64,000 nucleotides of DNA from Cutaneotrichosporon cavernicola (GCF_030864355.1 NC_083397.1:1240001-1304000); one strand, 5' to 3'. Positions 20,552-31,750 are shown, counted from the stretch's first letter. Translations and numbers: made by a program. Notes: generated by a model from the sequence alone, not told the origin.

Positions 20552-22326
20552 TGTTGCAAGAGTTGGAGTTGGGGTTGGAGTTGGAGTTGGAAGTGGAAGT
20601 GGGATAGACGCGACTCGGCGTCTTATATCCCTTTCACGACTGGCATCTGGCCACTCGTCGCTGACGCGTGACTAGGCATCTACTCAACCTTGGAGACGAC
20701 TCGCCTGGAACCTTGAAAGTCGCGGCGCGGACCCCTGCGTCCATCCGACGGAAAGCAAGACAAGCATGAGGTCCACATCCTGTGAAACGATATATCCCTA
20801 CCTCGAGTAATGAGGAACCTTTTCGCGTTTTGCCCTTTAAGTTTAACGATACCCGCGTTTCAGACGCCGAGATAAACTGCCAACGGATTCCAAAGGATTG
20901 TAAAAGCAGTGCCAAGTGACAATAAGCCCTCAACGTTACGCAGGGACCTGGGATGCTTGTTTGCCGTCAAGGCCAGCCACATACCCTATCAAGTGTGGGA
21001 ATAGTATACCTTGAATCCAAAACAACGTTCATTGAAGACGCGATGTTTGTCACTCATGACTGTAGCTCGAGACTGGAGACTGGAGACTGGAGACTGGAGA
21101 CTGGAGACTGGAGCCTTGGGAAGCAGTGCAACTCCAATGGTCTAATCTCCAGGCTAACGTGGCCGCATGTCAGCTGGCCATCTTGCCGTCTCGGCCTTGC
21201 CAGAGGATCCCTCGTCTGTGACCACCACGACAGTCACATGTCACTCAAGATGAGCTTGACGGAGAATAACACCTCGATCGGCGAACACCTCGATCGGCGC
21301 ATCACACACCGCCTCTTCCACCCCGCGTCTTGGCGTCCAACTCAAAACGTCCCCTGGTTGCGGGAACAGTAACCAAGGAAGAATGGCTGAGCTCACGACG
21401 CGACGGTCCCTTGCCGACTTGCCGACATGCCGACTTGCCTACCTCGATTGGCTGCTCCAGCTAGGGTTCACCGTCTTATCCAACAGGTACCCGGTTAGGG
21501 AGTCCGGCCCGACACAATCACATGACCTCGTCCGACCAGCAACGGCGCACAGCAGGCGGTGACAAACAATCTCACTCCTATCAATGCGGGCAGGAAGAAT
21601 GAGGCGGTGTGGGTTAATATACTAAGCCGTAACACGGGGTCACAGCCGGCAACTTGTACGTCAAGCCCCAGTCGTCGATTCCCAAAACGAATCCACAGAC
21701 TGCAGTTGTTTAGGACAATCTGATTTACTTCCGGGGTAGATTTTTGTAGACTCCCTTGAGATTCGAACTGACGGCCTTGAGATTTCTAGGCTCCATGACG
21801 GGATCATTGACCAGTACCCATTTGTACGAGACACAGGATAGACAGAGCCGGCCCTCACCGGATACCCATTCATTTACACTGCCTGGCCTCGTAGGACAAG
21901 GAAGATGCTCAAGGTGGTTATCTCTGGGAAATGGGTTGCAGGGAAATCCGTGCAGAGCAAACAACCGTGCCTGAAGTACGCAGTCTGGTCGTGGGCGTCG
22001 GCCGATGCAGCAGGCACCTGTGTAAGCAATCATCCTCAGCCAACAGTCTCCTGCCAAAGTACCAAAGTACGCGAGGACGCGAAGAGTAGGAGCGTGTCTC
22101 GCGTTAGTGGTGTTGACGTGCTTGACAAAACTTGTGAAATGATCCGACCTCGGTCACAATGGTAATACTGTACATACAGTGGCGTCATTAGGCGTTAACT
22201 CTATTCTATTTGGTCGCAGATTTATCTGCCTTGCACTGTGAAAGGTGTTGGGCATAGACTGGGACGCTGGTGGGAGGGATGGGGAGTGACAAGGTCTTGT
22301 ATGCAGGCATACCGTTCAGCATCCAG
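20552..22326. other. Intergenic region, no gene seen
   Basis: About 1.8 kb without a supportable gene. It includes a 7-bp tandem repeat (21069-21110) and a tRNA-like B box near 21770 that does not fold into a tRNA. Confidence 0.4.
21069..21110. repeat. 7-bp tandem repeat (GAGACTG), six units
   Basis: Six perfect contiguous heptamers plus a partial GAG. Non-coding. Confidence 0.9.
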
Positions 22327-22766
22327 CTAGAACATGTCCATCACAGCCCCAGCAGCTGCCGACAGTACCCCTTCCGGTGCTAACCGAGCTGGGCCGTACG
22401 CGTACCCCCTCAACCCGGCATGTGGGGTTGAGGTTGAGGTTCCAGCAGCCTCCTGCGCGTCGAGGTAGGCGACGGGGTCGAATGTATCGCCCTCTCCCGA
22501 CCAGTCGATCTCCAACTCGTCCTCTTCTCGAAGGGCGGGGGATGATGCGGCCGGGAATGGAGTCACGGCGACCACAGGCTGGGGTTAGTTCTAGTTCAGA
22601 CCTTGTGACCCAGGAGAGGGAGTGATGGGCCGCCTGCTAGACTCACTGTCGCGATGGCCGAGTGGTCGAAATCTGGGATGGCGAGCGTGTCAAATTCAAT
22701 GTCGATGACTATCGGGGTGAACGCCGCGACTGCTACTGCTGGTATGAGGAGGAGGGCTGCGCGCAT
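22327..22766 (-). CDS. Small acidic secretory protein, unknown function
   Basis: Not recognised. Exons 22766-22647 and 22578-22327 give 123 aa; the intron is 68 nt and phase 0. The start MRAALLLIPAVAVAAF is a signal peptide and shares its first five residues with the 20551 gene. The mature part is acidic and hydrophobic in patches (PIVIDIEFDTLAIPDFDH; REEDELEIDWSGEGDTFDP), without Cys and without a Gly-rich run. The C-terminus LSAAAGAVMDMF is only weakly hydrophobic, so GPI anchoring is doubtful. It sits in the same-strand array of small secretory genes. Confidence 0.55.
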
Positions 22767-23192
22767 TGTGGAGCGGAGGTGGAACGGGGAGGAAACGAGG
22801 GTGTGAGAGTCGTTGTGTTATGTGTCAACAACGTTGACGGGGATGGTGATTAAACAGAAAGATGAAGGAAGTGAACAAGCCGGTCCCAGCGCCATAACAT
22901 GACACCCAGAGATGCCCAACACGGGCCCATGTTGACGATTGGATCATGGGTAAAAATGTTGGTTGCGCCACCCAGCCAGGGCAAGTGGGGATTGGGTGGG
23001 TTTGGTTATCTGATTAGACTACCATTAGACCACAGGGTCACAGATTGCGTTGTTTGTTTGACCCCGCCGCTCCATCGTCCGATTGCCCGACACTCGACAC
23101 CCACGTCGGGCCCAAACGACCTTGTCGGCCAGTCGGCCATGTCCGGCTTTCTTTTCCAGGATACACATTGCAAGGATACCATATACAGACCA
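22767..23192. other. Intergenic spacer
   Basis: No coding or RNA feature recognised. Confidence 0.4.
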
Positions 23193-23701
23193 CTACACCG
23201 CCGCAATGACCGCCGCCGCGACGCACGCTGCGCCCAGCATGTTGGCGCCCAGTTCGGATGCGCCACCACGGACGTGTGTACCTGGGACTGGGGCGACAAC
23301 GATGCCGGCGGGGGGTGGCGAGCCGCCACCCGTGTTCGTGTTTGGGGTCGCGTCCTTACCGCCCTTGTTCGAGTTGGAGCTGGAGGAAGACCATCCCGAC
23401 GACGTGCCTTTGGAACCGGAAGAGGAACCGGAAGAGGACGAGCTGCCGCCTCTACCGCCACCGCCGCCGCCTCTACCGCCGCCACCTCCACCTCCGCTGC
23501 TGCCTTTGAAGGAGCCCTCGATCAAGTTGTTGGGAGACTCGGGGTCCTGGGGCACGACAATGGTGTCGACGTTGTCACGTGGCTGGGGTTAGTGTTGAGT
23601 GAAAGGAAGGGTGCGAAGGGAAAGGTGGGGGGGAGACGCACTTCTGGGTCTTGAACGGCAAGCACTCTGAAGAGGAAAGGAAGGAGAATGAGGAAGCGCA
23701 T
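23193..23701 (-). CDS. Gly/Ser-rich GPI-anchored secretory protein (family A)
   Basis: Function unknown. Exons 23701-23642 and 23582-23193 give 149 aa, with a 59-nt phase-0 intron (donor GTGCGT). Exon 1 is the signal peptide MRFLILLPFLFRVLAVQDPE. Exon 2 starts PRDNVDTIVVPQDPES, reaches the shared FKG motif, then long Gly and Ser tracts. A short domain follows (AGIVVAPVPGTHVRGG), then a C-terminal GPI signal (LGAACVAAAVIAAV). The shared intron site after Glu and the FKG-Gly-run-GPI order link it to the gene at 20256-20551. Low-complexity tracts suggest length variation between strains. Confidence 0.65.
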
Positions 23702-24264
23702 CGTCGACGCGTTTGTGAGAGGATGTCGAGTTGAGAGTTGACGATGGAGGTGTCATGGTCGACGTGTCCCCGTCCGGCCATGGGTTGCAGATCTTTGGCG
23801 TCGCACGGGGGCAAAAGGCTGCGCGCAGCACCTGGCGACAGAATCGCCGAGGTCAAAGCTCAAGGGAACCAAGGCCTGTCTCAGCTTCTCACTTCTCACT
23901 TCTCTTTTCTCACTTCTCACCTCTCACTTCTCACTTCTCACCTCTAACCCTCACTGAATGCATGGCGGGTACAGCAGTCGAGCCACGGAATGTACTTTGA
24001 TACGGGGGGGCAACTCCCACGCAGGGGTGTGTATGTTGGACGGCCAGCCAACAAGCTTTGGTTGCTACCATCAACTACAACTGGAGCTATCCCGAGTCCT
24101 CTCTGATCTGGTAACAAGGTATTATTTTATGTATCGTGTCTGGCTGGTTGGGGACGTCTGGCACCCAGCAATCGGGCCGGCGGTGTAATCACAACATGCT
24201 TAAACTAGCGATACATGCTTCCATGTCAATCCCGGTACAGGCTATGAATACAGTGCCGGAATCT
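23702..24264. other. Intergenic spacer with CTTCTCA heptamer tract
   Basis: Promoter side of the family-A gene. A degenerate 7-bp pyrimidine repeat (CTTCTCA and variants) runs through about 23885-23943. No gene is seen. Confidence 0.5.
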
Positions 24265-25012
24265 TTATACAAGAGCATAGACGAGCGCTACAGCCGCAGC
24301 TGCGCTCATGATATTCGGCGCAGTGGCGACGCCATCGTTATAATTGTGGCCCGGGTTGTAGGGCTGGCTGCTAGAACCTGAACCTGACCGAGAGCCACCA
24401 GACCCGGAGCCAGACCCGGACCTGTTGCCTGTGCCACTGCTCCCACCGGACGAGCCCTTTGAGCCGCTGAAGCCGCTGGAGCCGCTGGAGCCGCTGGATC
24501 CTTTTGAGCCGGAGGAGCCGGAGGAGCCAGACGAGCCGGAGGAGCCAGACGAGCCAGAGGAGCCAGACGAGCCAGAGGAGCCAGAAGAGCCAGACGAGCC
24601 AGACGAGCCGCTAGACGAGCCGCTAGATCCAGACGAGCCGCTGGATGAGCCGCTGGATGAGCCGCTGGATGAGCCGCTGGATGAGCCGCTGGACGAGCTG
24701 CTGGATCCGGACGAGCCGCTGGCTCTCTTGACGGACTCGGACTCGGACTCGGCGTCGGCGAGGTCGGGGTCTGCGTCATTCGAGCTCGAGTCGGCGGGGT
24801 TGGGGTCTGTGTTCGCGTATGAATTCGAGTCAGAGCCAGAGTCAATGGGGTTGGACTCTGTATTCACGACCTCGGGCTTCGAATCGGCAAGAGCCGGTAC
24901 CGGCATCTACAGTCAGCTTGGGCTTGGCCTAGGGAGGGCTCACGGGGTTGTCACTGACAGGCGCGGCAAACGCCACTGTGGCCAAGATGATGGGGATAAG
25001 TGTGTGGCGCAT
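24265..25012 (-). CDS. Ser/Gly-repeat GPI-anchored secretory protein
   Basis: Function unknown. Exons 25012-24944 and 24906-24265 give 236 aa, with a 37-nt phase-0 intron. Exon 1 encodes the signal peptide MRHTLIPIILATVAFAAPVS. An acidic Asp/Ser/Asn-rich segment follows, then a long GSS/SGS repeat (about residues 88-180), consistent with O-glycosylation, and a GPI signal at NIMSAAAAVALVYALV. The repetitive stretch is encoded by near-identical 9-bp units, so replication slippage could change its length. It is the largest of the five minus-strand secretory genes. Confidence 0.65.
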
Positions 25013-25980
25013 TGTAGATGTGTGGTTTGGGCTGCGGATGGAGATGGCTGAGATGGCTGCGGATATCTGGTGTCTTTTATGTATCAAGAAAAGTCAATAG
25101 GAACAAGGTTGAAGTGGCACCGCGTTACACCGGTTTATTATTCTTATTTATTAGCACCGGCGTCACGTAACGACAAACTTCCGTCGGAAACAATGCCTAA
25201 CAACAAGCACAGGCGCGATATGCTTTGGAGTACGACTCTTACCGGTCGAAACAAGGCCCGCCTCGCCCCCCTTGCTTGCACGAGGGCGTACACGAGGACG
25301 GCGCAACGGCAAACCTTACGACGCGACGGCAAACCTTGGCCCACTCTGGGTGGTATTCTGCTGGCCTGCGGTGCGTTCCTCGTTGGTCTGCTCTTGCTTG
25401 CCTCCTCGGCGCTCTCGCGCCCTTGACCTCTCATTTTGGGTTCAACGCGTGGGTGACGTAAACCGGGTCGACAGGAACAGAACGAGCCGGTTAGTTCACC
25501 GGAGGCGGGCGTTGCTGGTGGGACGGCAAGGATGCCGTTATTGGAGAGCCGAGAGGTGCAATCAGTGGAGCTTATGTCTCTTTGGCAACTCACCCACCGC
25601 ACAGAGCCTCGACAGTTGGCACAGGCATACTCGGGCCGTTATGCTCCATCTTGGGGTGTGGAGGAATCTACAGTTTGTTTGGATGTACTGCTCATGAAGG
25701 CTCATGAACTCGATACGTACCTCAACCAATTCTGGTCAAGTGCCACTCTGTTTCGCACAGGCGTCTCACGCTGATAAGTTATATTGTCCAGCTCTTGCCA
25801 CGGTCAACCCGCGTCGAGCGCGGGGGAATTACATCAAGAGCAATCAGCATTCCAACCTCCTATCAAGGCGGAGTGATAGTGCGATAAAAGAACCCCTTCA
25901 CGAGCCATGCCAACGTGCGGACGCGAGGTAGCACCGCCATTCATTCTTCTGAATACAACCCAGCCTACTACAACCCTCCC
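25013..25980. other. Intergenic region, no gene seen
   Basis: Nearly 1 kb without a supportable coding frame. A partial copy of the CGCGAGGTAGC core of the following repeat lies at about 25920-25931. Confidence 0.4.
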
Positions 25981-26130
25981 CCAGCCGGTCATGACATCAC
26001 GTGAGCGATTACGCGAGGTAGCGGACGTGCCCCGCCGGTCATTACATCAAGTGAGCGATTACGCGAGGTAGCGGAAGTGCCCAGCCGGTCATTACGTCAA
26101 GTGAGCGATTACGCGAGGTAGCGGAAGTGG
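25981..26130. repeat. 50-bp tandem repeat, three copies, overlapping the transporter's last exon
   Basis: The core GTGAGCGATTACGCGAGGTA starts at 26001, 26051 and 26101, a strict 50-bp period. On the minus strand each copy re-encodes the transporter terminus: HFRYLA plus stop in the two gene-proximal copies, and HVRYLA plus stop in the distal one. The proximal copy is the real last exon, so the two others lie in the 3' UTR or flank. Confidence 0.9.
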
Positions 26131-28028
26131 CGGTTCTGCCATCAGCTGCATCTTTCCCCACAACCCACCTCCATGTCAGTGAGGTCCAGCTCGCCAGCGA
26201 GGAAGTTCTGGTGGTCACGCTCTTCCTCTGTAAGGCCTGATGCGAGGAACTCGGCATTGCGTTTCTTGTTCTCGCGCTTGTAGTGCCACCACCACACAAG
26301 CGTGTTGACAATGTTGACAATCATGACTGTGCCGCAGATGGTCATGCCGCGGCGGTAAAGCGGTGCATCGTCGGGACGCATGACCTGCGACCCGATGATG
26401 TTGCCGATGCAATACCTGTGCGTTAACGACTCTGAAGCCAAGCCAGACTTACGCGATGAGTGAAGATCCGCCAAAGAAAGACTTTTTGGTTCGACCAGCG
26501 ACGTTGACGGAAATAGTGGGCCAGGCGAGGATGAATGTCCCGATGGAGAAACAGACGCCCATAACCATGACGCCGTACTTTGTCCACTTGTCCGCATCCT
26601 CGGCAAATCCGAGGAAGAAGAGGACGACAATGACTGTGCACTGCCAGAAGATTCCGATTGGGAAGCGCATCCACACGTAGTACCGAACAATGATGGATGA
26701 GATGATCATTCCCACAAAGCAAAGACCATACATTGGCAGTGAGAAGAGGACCGATTCGAGGGGCGTGAACCCAAGACCTGTGAAGATGAGGTTCATAAAC
26801 GTCGAAATGGCGCTTCTGTCAGGTTTTGGTAAATCACAGACTTACCCGTTGGGAATGGATGGGAGGAGGTTGAACAGGAGCGCGCAGTACCATTGCGGGT
26901 CACGTAGGCACTCGCGTACTTGCTTCCACTTCCATGGTTGGCGCTCGCCTCCGCCAGTAGCGTTGGAAACAATACGAGCTTTAGCCATGCGCTTCTCGCG
27001 CTTGCTGAGCCACCACACCTCGTCTGGTGTGCCGCCAAAAGCGAGGAAGACGAATCCCATGCCGACAGTGAGGCCGCCGAGGAAGAGGTTGATGACACGC
27101 CACGCCGCGATGCCTCCCTTCCTCTGCGCATTATCTGCGAGGTAGTAAATCCCCACGCCGAAAATGACGGCGAAAAACGAGTCTACATCAGCGCTAATCG
27201 TCCAGAAACCCACTCATCGAGTAATACAGACCCTGTCGGAGGGACTGCTCTTTACGCAGGTACCATGCCGCACTGAAGATGGCGAAACCGGGAGTGACGA
27301 CGGCCTCAAACCAGCCGAGGAAGAAACGAACAGCTAAAAGCTGAGAGTAATTGTTACAGGCGGCGAGGCAGAGGACCATGCTTCCCCAGATGATGACGCA
27401 GACGGCGAGCGCGCGTCCGAGTGGGAAACGCTGCAGCATAAACATCATGGGATACTGCGCAACCGCATATGCCACACTGCGAGTTAGCCGTGAGTTTTAG
27501 GGATGGCATGCTTCGTTTTCAGTCAAAGTGCCACTTTGAACCAATCCTCGGTCACGTGACTTTGTCGACTGTTGCCCACCTTGACTTACTAGAAGATGGT
27601 GGAGAGGTTTGCGAACTCGGCCTTGCTGAGATTCGTGTCTTGTAGCAGGCCGAACACGGCACCGCTTGACAGACTCGTCTAATGTTAACCAGGACAGCCC
27701 ACCGACTCACCTTGTCTGAATATTGCAAGCCGTACAAGAGCATGAGCATGGGCATCATGATAAAGTCGACCTTGCGGATGACGCGGCTGTACTCTTTTTC
27801 GGTGAACTCGTCATGTGCGCGAATCAAGTCCTCGCCCTCTACGATATCCTGGTCCGTAACCTCATTCTCTGAGACTGTGAATGGCAGCTTGTCGTGACTC
27901 GGACGCCGTCCGCGCGACCCATGCGACGTAACCCGCCTAATGTCGGGTGCGTGGTCGGCATCGTGGCTGTTATGCGCCGTCTCGTAATGCACAACGTGGA
28001 CTTTCTCGTTGAAGTCTTTGTCAGACAT
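26109..28028 (-). CDS. MFS transporter, allantoate permease (Dal5) / ACS family
   Basis: Proton-coupled uptake of an organic anion such as allantoate, ureidosuccinate, nicotinate or a related acid at the plasma membrane; the substrate cannot be read from sequence. Seven exons (28028-27711, 27678-27590, 27476-27214, 27182-26846, 26815-26453, 26415-26169, 26135-26109) give 547 aa and about 12 membrane spans. Family hallmarks are LLYGLQYSDK in TM1, a large cytosolic N-terminus, FFLGWFEAVVTPGF, LRQGLYYSMNSFFAV across an intron, LPSIPNGSAIST, and the terminal NRHFRYLA. Introns of 31 nt (27213-27183) and 33 nt (26168-26136) are needed to restore these motifs. The last exon has nine codons and forms one unit of a 50-bp tandem repeat. 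Confidence 0.92.
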
Positions 28029-28857
28029 GGCGTCGTGGGAAAAGATCGCTACAGACACAATCTGTCGCTGTCTAAGTATGCAGCACAGATGCGATAGCCC
28101 GTCAGCTGACTGTAGAACTCCGCATCGGCTATGAGCGTCGAGCAGCCCACCTGGGTTTGTGCTCGGCGCAACGGCCCAGTCTAAGTGGAGCGGATAAACG
28201 GCGTATGGACGAGGTACACGATATGATCTCAGGAAAAGGTCCGAAACGATGAATGGCCTCCTTGGTGGACATGCTGCCCACATGGACAGGCACCGCGGAG
28301 TGGACTGCGGTGGGCTCCACTACCAATCATGCGGCCAGTTGCGGGACGCGTGATGGTGATAGCTGTCACGGGGGTGGGCGTGCGTGCTTCCATTGAGAAA
28401 CCTTGCCACCCTGCTCATGGTCAGCTGGCCACAGTCGAATTGTCGACAGTGGACGTGTCTACGTACGGCCGGGGCGGTGGCTCCGTGAGGCCCGCGGCAA
28501 GATTGAGAACGGCTGCTCCGCGAACGACAAATTCATGAAATAGCTATTCGTATACGACTCACATGCACGCTCGGACGGGATGTTCTGCTGGCTGCGTGTT
28601 CTGACACGGCATCCCAAGGCATTTGTTGATAGCAGAGCCCACTTCAGTACACCACGCGTCTGACGTCGACCCAGTGATTGATGACGACACGCTCAAGAAG
28701 TGGTAACACTGGATTCCAACTACCGAGGGCCTACATTCGCGACTTGCAACTGGGTCTTCATGATAGCTTGTCATTTCGGCGAGACATAGTACACTTGCCG
28801 CAGTTCCACCCGCGGAGAAATAGCTATAGATACCCAGAGGCACTCAAAAGCTCAGCA
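28029..28857. other. Intergenic region, no gene seen
   Basis: Transporter promoter and 3' flank of the acyl-CoA synthetase. The transporter frame stays open upstream of 28028, but without a better start. No other gene is seen. Confidence 0.45.
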
Positions 28858-30627
28858 TTACAGCCGCGCACCGCCCTTGGCCGCGACCTCGGCCTGCCAC
28901 TCCCTGGCCGCGCGTTCTCGGAGAAACTTGCGCAGAATCTTACCCGCTGGTGACTTGGGGATCTCGTCCACAACGACAACGCCGCCGCGCAGACGCTTGT
29001 GCGGTGCGACCTGGGTAGCGAGCCAGTCGGCAACCTCGCGCCCGACCTTGCGGTCGTCCTTGAAATCGGGCGCGACGACAATGTACGCGCGTGGAAGTTC
29101 AGTCGCCTGGCTCTCGTCGTACACCGCACAGAGACCAGCGTCAATGACCTTTGGGTGCTTGAGGATGAGGCCCTCGAGCTCGGCAGGCGCGACTTGGAAG
29201 CCCTTGTACTTGATGAGCTCCTTGACGCGGTCCACAACTTTCCACCACCCATCGTCGCGGCGCGTCAGCACATCACCTGTCTTGTACCACCCGCCAGGGG
29301 CCATCGACTTGGCCGTCTCCTCGGGCCGGTTGTGGTACCCGCGCATGATGTTTGGGCCGCGAAGCCACAGCTCGCCGGGTTCGCCACGCTCCGCGTCCAG
29401 GCCCGTGTTGTGGTCTACGAGACGCGCTTGAAACGTCGCGAGCAGGCGCCCACAGAAGCCCTCGTGGCCGTCTGCCTCGTGTGCAGCCATGACGTGTGTG
29501 GCTGGCGAGGCCTCAGTCATCCCGTAACCCTGCATGAGTTTGATGTCGGGGAACTTGGCAGAGAACGCCTCGGCCTGTAGCACGGACAATGGCGCAGCAG
29601 CGCACACCATCGAGTGCATGGACGAGATGTCGTACTTGTCGAGCAGCTTCGAGTGGAGCAGTACCAACACGATGGGCGGCACGATGAGTCCGTAAGTGAT
29701 TTTGTACTGCTTTAGCAACGATACAACCCGAGTTCCGCACCTTCTGGATCACCTGGAGGGTGGTCTCCTCGTCAAAGCGCGGGAGGATGACAACCGGTAC
29801 GCCCTGCGTCGAAGGCATCATGAGGAGGTACGCGAGGCCGTACACGTGCGACATGGGGAGCACACCGAGGACGCAGTCGTGCCCGCTCTCGAGGTGCTCG
29901 ATGCCGAGCACAGCTGCCTGCATCTGACTCGTGAGGTTGAAGTGTGTAGTCATTACGCCCTTGGGCAGCCCGGTGGTTCCTGAGCTATAGCCGAGCCAGG
30001 CGACTTCTTGTGCGTCCTTTCCATTGAACTGCTCGGGCTCGCCGGGCTCACCAAAGATCTCGGTGACGAGCTTGAACGGAGAGCCTGGAGGCTTGTCTTC
30101 CGGCTTACAGAGGAGGATAACACGCTCGTCTGGGAACCGATCGGTCAGGTGCAGCCGCGCCTTTTCGAATGTGGGGATGAGCGCGGGCGCGATGAAGATG
30201 GCGGCCGAGTTCGAGTCGTTGAGTTGGTGCACAATCTCGAGGGGTTGACTGACGTCAGCTTGAACGTCTCCTGGGCGAGCTAACGATGCACTCACTATGC
30301 GGCATTCGCCGGGCTCGCAACCACGCCGGCCGCCATGAGTCCATATGCAGCTTGGATGTACTCGAGGCTGTTGAAGCCCCAGAGGCAAGCCGTGTCTCCG
30401 CGTTTAACTCCCAGAGCTCGGAGGCCGGAGGCGATACGCAGGGCATTGGTCCGAAGCTCGCCGCGGCTCAGTACGCGCTCGTCGAGTCCATCGATGAACA
30501 GCGGCTGCGATGGTGACCAGTCAGGGATTGGGCTGATCCCAGGCCCCGGAGGGAGGAGGAAGTCGAAGATGGACTGCTGAGGGAGGAAGGGCGCGGGGTA
30601 ATCCGAGTCATAGATGGTGATGGTCAT
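28858..30627 (-). CDS. 4-coumarate-CoA ligase-like acyl-CoA synthetase, peroxisomal
   Basis: ANL-superfamily enzyme activating a carboxylic acid (aromatic or fatty acid) to its CoA thioester through an acyl-AMP. Exons 30627-30296, 30248-29741 and 29706-28858 give 562 aa. Motifs in order are the AMP-binding P-loop YSSGTTGLPKGVMTTH, GYGMTE, GELWLRGPNIMRGY, YKTGDV, DRVKELIKYKGFQVAPAE and KSPAGKILRK with the catalytic Lys. The C-terminal ARL matches the PTS1 consensus, so peroxisomal import is likely. Intron 2 is 34 nt. The ATG at 30627 aligns with the start of the paralogue at 54895. Both genes share intron positions and phases. Confidence 0.93.
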
Positions 30628-30844
30628 GATCACGTATGTCTCTATGAGAGAGATGTTGACAAGCAAAAGAGTGTACAACAGTGACGTTAAGAGCAAGTGA
30701 TGGGATGCTTTGGTCAAAGTGTGCTTGGAGTAGAGCTAAACTCAATTTCGGGCCCCCGCCCCATTGCCGGCGGCGAGTGCCGCTCCTACTGTAACGCAAC
30801 CGGCGAGTGCCGCCAACATGTCAACACTTGCTATCACTACAAGT

Positions 30845-31750
30845 CTATACGAGACATTCCGATACCGACTCCAGGCGGTCGTACCGAAACCCGACGTACG
30901 CTGAGTGGAAGAAGGAATCACCAATGACCCAGCCGTCAGATCCACCCAAAGATGTTGCCGAAGCAGGTCTCCTCCATACTGCTCGTGTTGGCTTTGCCGC
31001 GGAACTGATACATGTCCTCGGCTGCAATGCGGTACGGCACGCCACTGAAGGTCAGATCGAGCTATAGCGTGGCGTTGCAAGGATATCTGTAGTACTCGAG
31101 CGTTCCCAGCTAGCTCCACCTCGGGTCGGGGAACGAGCGGGAGCGCCACGCCGAACTCTTGCTTGGGGACGGCGTTTCCACCGAGGCTGACGGTATCGGT
31201 CCCAACCTCGCCGGTGACGTGGGTGACTGGGTAATCCATGCGGTAGGTCTCGCCAGTATTGTTGTATGTGCTGGATGCGCCACGGTTGAAGCCAGGCTTG
31301 CTCGGGCATTCTGCCTGGCATGGGTTGGAATGGACCCACAGCGCTCTTGAGCCAGTATCGAGCTGCACCTCCAAGGTCTGCGGCGGAGTGCTGGTGTAAG
31401 CGAGTTTGTGGACGGCGGAGCAAAGGCAACGGGCCGAAAGGGGGACTGCCACGCCACAGGATGGTGCACATGGCAAGGAATATGACTCACCCTATATTAA
31501 CATTAACTGTGTACATCACGTTGGCGCGATTCAAGACCCCCTGGGTACCAATAGCGCCGGTCGTCATAGCCCTCATGTTGGCCTCACCGCCAGCGGGAAC
31601 GGTGTCGGGACTGACGAGGTTGACTTTACGAGTGATGGGGATCGTGACGGGCTCCGCCAAGGCAAGCAGGTTGGTAGTCGGCTGGTCGAGGGGCAGCGCG
31701 ACTGCCTGGGCGACCAGGGCGAGCACTGCGAAGAGCTGTGCCACATACAT
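30845..31750 (-). pseudogene. Decayed A1 (pepsin-like) aspartic protease
   Basis: The 5' part looks intact: signal peptide and pro-region from 31750 (MYVAQLFAVLALVAQAVALP), a 109-nt intron ending at a CACCAG acceptor, then YTVNVNIGTPPQTLEVQLDTGS with the first catalytic Asp and LWVHSNPC. After about FGVALPLVPR the protein jumps to a C-terminal segment (YYRYPCNAT ... FSGVPYRIAAEDMYQF ... ETCFGNIFG). The middle of the enzyme, with the second catalytic DTG, is therefore missing. The C-terminal pieces are in other frames and interrupted by stops; the last part, DGWVIGDSFFHSAYVGF, is shifted again and ends at 30845. This is an internal deletion plus at least two frame breaks. No intron model that I tried repairs it. 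Confidence 0.8.

Noticed and set aside
21720..21860. Possible tRNA on the minus strand (B-box-like GTTCGAATC)
   Set aside because: The putative T stem pairs at only three of five positions and no acceptor or anticodon stem could be formed.
22640..22680. tRNA-Ser A-box-like TGGCCGAGTGG
   Set aside because: It lies in exon 1 of a small secretory gene and no B box follows at tRNA spacing.
24425..25051. Acidic Pro-Glu-Asp repeat ORF on the plus strand
   Set aside because: It is the antisense of the Ser/Gly repeat of the GPI-anchored gene; repeats keep both strands open.
25144..25697. Possible gene upstream of the 50-bp repeat
   Set aside because: Short overlapping frames on both strands, no domain, signal peptide or consistent splice sites.
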